From Rhodophyticola porphyridii (GTDB lineage: Bacteria; Pseudomonadota; Alphaproteobacteria; Rhodobacterales; Rhodobacteraceae), in contig NZ_RCNT01000006.1 in assembly GCF_003688285.1 (NCBI RefSeq), forward strand, positions 233,420 to 297,419: DNA of 64,000 nucleotides, given 5' to 3'. Position numbers and translations under genes: made by a program. This document shows positions 60,761 to 64,000 of the stretch, one piece after another; positions within the stretch are counted from its first letter, which is position 1; every line of letters starts with the position of its first letter. The notes below the pieces were generated by a model, which saw nothing but the letters and a program-made list of their open reading frames with translations, was not told where the DNA came from and did no database searches.

Positions 60761-61543
60761 TCACGCCGCCAGATCGACCCACACCGGCACATGATCCGAC
60801 GGTTTTTCCCGGCCGCGGATCTCTTGATCTATCCGCACATCGGTCAGCAGGTCGGCCGCCTGCGGACTGAGCAGCAGGTGATCGATCCGGATCCCGTCAT
60901 TCCTGTTCCAGGCGCCGGCCTGATAATCCCAGAAGGAGTAATGCCCGCCACCGAAGACACGCGCGCGATACGCGTCGGTAAAGCCGAGGTTCAGGATACG
61001 CCGGAACGCCGCCCGGCTTTCGGGGCGCGCCAGCGCATCATCTTGCCAGACCTCCGGGCGCGCGGCGTCTTCGTCCTGGGGAATGACATTGTAATCGCCC
61101 GCCAGAACCACGGCCATCTCGGTCGCCAGCAGGGCGCGGGCATGGGCCTCCATCCGCGCCATCCAGGCAAGTTTGTAATCGTATTTAGGCCCCGGCGCGG
61201 GATTGCCATTGGGCAGATACAGCCCACAGACCCGAACCGCCGCGGTCTCGCCGATCACGGTTGCCTCGATCCACCGGGCCTGTGTGTCATCGTCATCGCC
61301 GGGCAGGCCGCGGGAGACATCCTCCAGAGGCAGTTTCGACAGGATCGCAACCCCGTTGAAGCCCTTCTGCCCGTGGGTTTCCACATTGTAGCCGCGCTCC
61401 TCGAACATCTCGCGGGGGAAGCCTTCGTCGACTGTCTTGATCTCCTGCAACAGCGCCACATCGGGTCTGGCCTCGTCCAGCCAGTCGGGCAGGGCGGCCG
61501 CGCGGGCCTTGATGCCGTTGATGTTGAATGTCGCGATCTTCAT
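60761..61543 (-). CDS. xth: Exodeoxyribonuclease III
   Basis: This 260-residue enzyme is an AP endonuclease and 3'-exonuclease used in base-excision repair. It begins MKIATFNINGIKARAAALPD and carries the Mg-binding glutamate in LQEIKTVDEGFP. It also has VCGLYLPNGNP, the AGDYNVIPQDEDA motif and the C-terminal IDHLLLSPQ...KPSDHVPVWVDL with catalytic Asp-His. The start at 61543 fits the family N-terminus; the frame is open far upstream but that part is unlike the family. Confidence 0.95.
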   Translation of the reverse strand: MKIATFNINGIKARAAALPDWLDEARPDVALLQEIKTVDEGFPREMFEERGYNVETHGQKGFNGVAILSKLPLEDVSRGLPGDDDDTQARWIEATVIGETAAVRVCGLYLPNGNPAPGPKYDYKLAWMARMEAHARALLATEMAVVLAGDYNVIPQDEDAARPEVWQDDALARPESRAAFRRILNLGFTDAYRARVFGGGHYSFWDYQAGAWNRNDGIRIDHLLLSPQAADLLTDVRIDQEIRGREKPSDHVPVWVDLAA

Positions 61544-61706
61544 CTCGGGGAGTCCTTTTCCGTCGGGCCCCCCAGATGTGCCCGGTTTCACGGCATAATC
61601 CAAGCCTGTCCCCGCCGATCGTCGCAGAAGCGCGAATTTGGCTTTGGGATCATCGCACGGCCCGCTAGTCTGGGAACCGGTGACGCGCTGCAATTCAGGG
61701 GGAGAG

Positions 61707-62192
61707 ATGCTGAAATTTCTTTTTGGAGGCCGTAAGAAGCCTGAAGTGAAGATCGAGACACAGCGGGAGAGCTTCGTTCGTCTCGTGACCGAACTGAACG
61801 AGGCGATCGACGCGCTGCCCGACAAGCCCCGGGTCACCATCGACCCGGCAAGCGGCCACATTCTGCCCGAACCGCCCGAGCACTTCCCGGATGAGGCTCT
61901 GGCCCTGCCCGCACCCGGAGAGAAGGCGACGGCGGATGCCGCCCCGACCCCTGAGGAGACCACATCCGCCGACATGCCTCCCGAAGGCGAGGAGGGCAGA
62001 ACCGCCGGCACCGACGCCGCCGCCAGGGACGCGTCCGGGCAGTCCCCTGACGACAAGAGCGTGCAGGCGGCGCTGGAGGCCGATGGCGGGGTGCGGACGG
62101 GGCGGGTGGCCCCGGTTTTGCCGGGCACGCCGGTTCCGAACCCGCCCAAGACGGCCAATTCGGCGCAGGAGACGCCAAAACCCTCCCACTAG
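61707..62192 (+). CDS. Hypothetical protein with disordered acidic tail
   Basis: This 161-residue protein was not recognised. The N-terminal part (about residues 1-45, MLKFLFGGRKKPEVKIETQR, then LVTELNEAIDALPDKPRV) looks folded and helical. The remainder is rich in Pro, Glu, Ala and Thr and probably disordered. AGGGGGAGAG precedes the ATG. It is divergent from xth with a 163-nt gap and faces the SpoIIAA-like gene. Confidence 0.65.
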   Translation: MLKFLFGGRKKPEVKIETQRESFVRLVTELNEAIDALPDKPRVTIDPASGHILPEPPEHFPDEALALPAPGEKATADAAPTPEETTSADMPPEGEEGRTAGTDAAARDASGQSPDDKSVQAALEADGGVRTGRVAPVLPGTPVPNPPKTANSAQETPKPSH

Positions 62193-62243
62193 CACGGGTG
62201 CGCACCCTGTTCGGGGTGAGGCAGCGGTTGGCTCGTTCTGCGA

Positions 62244-62648
62244 TCAGCTTGCGGTCGCATCCACGCTCAGCGGGGCCGCCAGCCAGTCGCGGGCCTCCGC
62301 CTCAGCATCCGGCGGGAAGCTTTTGATCACCAGATTGGGGATCAGAGCACTTTCGATGCCCGCAAGGGTCTTGACCCATGACCGGTCGGTCAGAAGGGCG
62401 ACCTTGTCGACCTTCTCCACCATGGCCATGAGTTGCACCCAATGGCGCAGCTCGACGCCGATCGCGCCCAGGCTGGGCCATTCCACCCCTTCGGCGCGGA
62501 TCAGAACGCCGCCATGGTGCATCCCCTCCATTTCCGCGACCAGCATGCTGAGCGCCACCTCCATACCGACGGCATCGAGCGCGCCATGGGTTTCGATCAC
62601 CAGAAGGTTCGGGGTTTCGAGCCTGCTGCTGAAGTTCGGTGTGGTCAT
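62244..62648 (-). CDS. SpoIIAA-like (STAS-related) protein
   Basis: This 134-residue protein matches the SpoIIAA-like family (LLVIETHGALDAVGMEVALSML...GGVLIRAEGVEWPSLGAIGVELRH...VDKVALLTDRSWVKTLAGIE). These have a STAS-type fold with a likely lipid- or ligand-binding cleft. Function is unknown. The start at 62648 follows AGGAGATCCCGCG. It stands alone and converges on the 161-residue hypothetical gene. Confidence 0.85.
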   Translation of the reverse strand: MTTPNFSSRLETPNLLVIETHGALDAVGMEVALSMLVAEMEGMHHGGVLIRAEGVEWPSLGAIGVELRHWVQLMAMVEKVDKVALLTDRSWVKTLAGIESALIPNLVIKSFPPDAEAEARDWLAAPLSVDATAS

Positions 62649-62864
62649 CGCGGGATCTCCTTTTCCTGGACTGGAGCGTGACAAGATCGCGGAGGTCGGA
62701 CCTTGATGCGTGTCAAGCGCGTGCCCGTCGACTGTCAGATAACTCTGACCTTGGGGGCAAAACTGACCCGGACTTGAGAAAACCGGCAAGGCTGCCCTTC
62801 ATGCAAATCGCGGTGAGGGTCGGTTTTGAGCCCAAAGTGGCGGATGCTGCAAGGCGCACCAATG
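62649..62864. other. Non-coding stretch with degenerate repeat
   Basis: I see no gene in these 216 bases. They contain a stretch (GGTGAGGGTCGGTTTTGAGC, 62812-62831) related to one on the far side of the phosphotransferase gene (63919-63940). Confidence 0.4.
62812..62833. repeat. Degenerate short repeat, left copy
   Basis: This 22-nt segment matches the segment at 63919-63940 in 16 of 22 positions (core GTGA-GGTC-G-TT-GAGCC). Together they bracket the phosphotransferase gene. The similarity is modest and could reflect a widespread intergenic repeat. Confidence 0.35.
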
Positions 62865-63746
62865 TCAGCTTCGCCGTAAGCCCAGCATCTGAAGCGTTCG
62901 CCTCGATTGATTGCAGAGCACTTCATGGGACCGGCCGCGGAAAAAGCTCAAAGCAATGGTTGCGCAATAAAGAGCCCAGCCTTGCGCTCTTTTCCAAGAG
63001 GCGTCGTCTGCACCGGAAGCGGATTGAAACACGGCGCGCGCTTCGGGCGAAACCCAGGTCCACGCGGCTGCGATGTCGACCGCGGGATCGCCAACTGCTG
63101 AGAGGCCCCAGTCTATAACTGCGGCCAACTGGCCATCCTGCGCAAGCATGTTGTCCGCTTTCAAATCTCCATGGGTCCAGACAGGCCGACCTCGGAAGGG
63201 CATTGAGCAGGCATGCTGCCAAAGATCGCGCGCTTCATCTGCATGAATCTCATCCGCAAGCACTTCGATGCTCGACAGGGTTTTTTCTGTCAGCTCAGCT
63301 AAATCAATGCCGCGATTGTTGTTTCCCGGCCCAGCGTGGGGCGCATTTTTGATAGGTTTTTGATGCAACTTGCACAGGAAACTCCCCAAGGCTCCTGCTG
63401 CCGCAATTGGGTCATCAATCCTATCTTCTGATGCGACGGAGCCTTCGAGCCAAGTGAGTATTCCAAAGTCGAAACCGAGTTGGGATTTCGTTTGGCTGTG
63501 AAAAAGAACCTTCGGAACTTCGAGCGGCAGCCCTGCAAAACTTGGGAGCCACACGAGCTCCTTCGTCAAGAGTTCCACTGCCGACGGCCTTATGGGAATC
63601 CTTAGGACACAATCGTCATCAAGCAGGAAAAGTGCGTTGTCAGTTCCTGAAGACTTTATGGCTTGAACTGTCTTGTGTGCCCAGCCTGACGCGTAGGTGG
63701 AAAGAAGCGCTTCTGCGTATCCGATATCACAATTGGCAGGTCTCAC
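62865..63746 (-). CDS. Aminoglycoside phosphotransferase family protein
   Basis: This 293-residue protein has the APH kinase-like fold. Its nucleotide-binding N-lobe includes LFLLDDDCVLRIPI, and the catalytic loop is WTHGDLKADNMLAQDG with catalytic Asp in HGDLKADN. The metal-binding motif is VIDWGLSAVGDPAVDIAAAW. The start is put at GTG 63746, with GAGG 5 nt upstream; TTG 63791 or GTG 63785 would add up to 15 residues. The gene is visibly less GC-rich than its neighbours, suggesting recent transfer. The substrate could be an antibiotic or a metabolite. Confidence 0.85.
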   Translation of the reverse strand: MRPANCDIGYAEALLSTYASGWAHKTVQAIKSSGTDNALFLLDDDCVLRIPIRPSAVELLTKELVWLPSFAGLPLEVPKVLFHSQTKSQLGFDFGILTWLEGSVASEDRIDDPIAAAGALGSFLCKLHQKPIKNAPHAGPGNNNRGIDLAELTEKTLSSIEVLADEIHADEARDLWQHACSMPFRGRPVWTHGDLKADNMLAQDGQLAAVIDWGLSAVGDPAVDIAAAWTWVSPEARAVFQSASGADDASWKRAQGWALYCATIALSFFRGRSHEVLCNQSRRTLQMLGLRRS

Positions 63747-63791
63747 ATCAACCTCAAGAACCAGAGTATCCTCGCCGTATAGCACTCTCAA

Positions 63792-64000
63792 GATGGCAGA
63801 AAAATGGATCTCCAGGCGAAGGGAAGCGGACTTTGCTAGTCAAGGCGGGAAAGTGCGCTTCGTCCGCCAACCGGACCTTCACCCGCGCTCCGTACCGCCG
63901 AGGTGCGCTCGCGACCGCAGTGAAGGTCTGCTTGGAGCCGATTCTGTGGAAAAACAAGGGGTTGAGAGCAAACTAATTGGGCGATTTGAAGGAGCGCAAG
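63792..64000. other. Non-coding right edge of the window
   Basis: I see no gene in these 209 bases. They include the second copy of the degenerate repeat (63919-63940) and then an A-rich, lower-GC run (TTCTGTGGAAAAACAAGG and on). The sequence may be remnant mobile DNA. Confidence 0.35.
63919..63940. repeat. Degenerate short repeat, right copy
   Basis: This 22-nt segment (AGTGAAGGTCTGCTTGGAGC and two more bases) pairs with the copy at 62812-62833 in direct orientation, 16 of 22 positions identical. Confidence 0.35.

Noticed and set aside
1..64000. A CRISPR array, rRNA operon or replication origin.
   Set aside because: No regularly spaced repeats, rRNA sequence, or clusters of DnaA-like boxes or iterons were seen anywhere in the window.

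Overview
The window is high-GC alphaproteobacterial chromosome, most likely from a marine-type Rhodobacteraceae (Roseobacter-like). This rests on protein resemblance recognised by eye and on the gene order murA - DUF2948 - hisD - UPF0262 - low-Mr phosphatase - infA - maf - RNase E/G - yacG - tRNA-Phe, which is characteristic of that family. No database search was possible, so names come from motifs, lengths and context.

Layout. 1-2711 is the end of an integrated element: small unknown genes and a large serine recombinase whose frame runs through the antisense strand of tRNA-Thr(GGT), the likely attachment site. 2712-10590 is conserved housekeeping sequence ending in tRNA-Phe(GAA). 10591-11740 is a scar with a broken DUF1524/GmrSD-type nuclease, an IS3 remnant and a possible truncated gene start. 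11902-16417 is soeABC, a cytoplasmic molybdenum sulfite dehydrogenase. Tail-to-tail with it (16414-19620) is a 1068-residue cytoplasmic reductive dehalogenase fused to its own NAD(P)H/flavin/[2Fe-2S] reductase.

19791-37861 is a catabolic region: a coupled four-gene operon (Gfo/Idh/MocA oxidoreductase, CoA-transferase, enoyl-CoA hydratase, aldehyde dehydrogenase), a LacI regulator, a sugar ABC transporter, and a seven-gene operon (GMC oxidoreductase, SDR, GMC oxidoreductase, DUF993, LacI, glycerate 2-kinase, Dabb). Two palindrome classes suggest two LacI circuits. TGGAA-N2-TTCCA lies upstream of both catabolic operons, and one copy sits between the dehalogenase and the CoA-transferase operon. 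(T)TGAAACGTTTCA(A)-like sites flank the first LacI gene and the transporter. The substrate is not identifiable from sequence.

37975-40376 is an ECF sigma factor, a membrane anti-sigma factor and a secreted subtilisin-like protease. The periplasmic part of the anti-sigma factor resembles a subtilase propeptide. 40593-49160 is a peptide-type ABC transporter with two binding proteins bracketing a GAF/degenerate-GGDEF protein, plus a 56-residue membrane protein gene. 49394-51885 holds an iron-sulfur CDGSH protein and a SulP permease. 51913-56099 is the ugp-type glycerol-3-phosphate ABC transporter, and 56420-60734 a tripartite tricarboxylate transporter with an AbrB-family membrane protein. The right end has xthA, two small unknown or SpoIIAA-like genes and a visibly less GC-rich aminoglycoside-phosphotransferase-like gene flanked by degenerate short repeats.

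A recurring feature is a strong GC-rich hairpin directly after each of the five solute-binding-protein genes, before the next gene of the operon.
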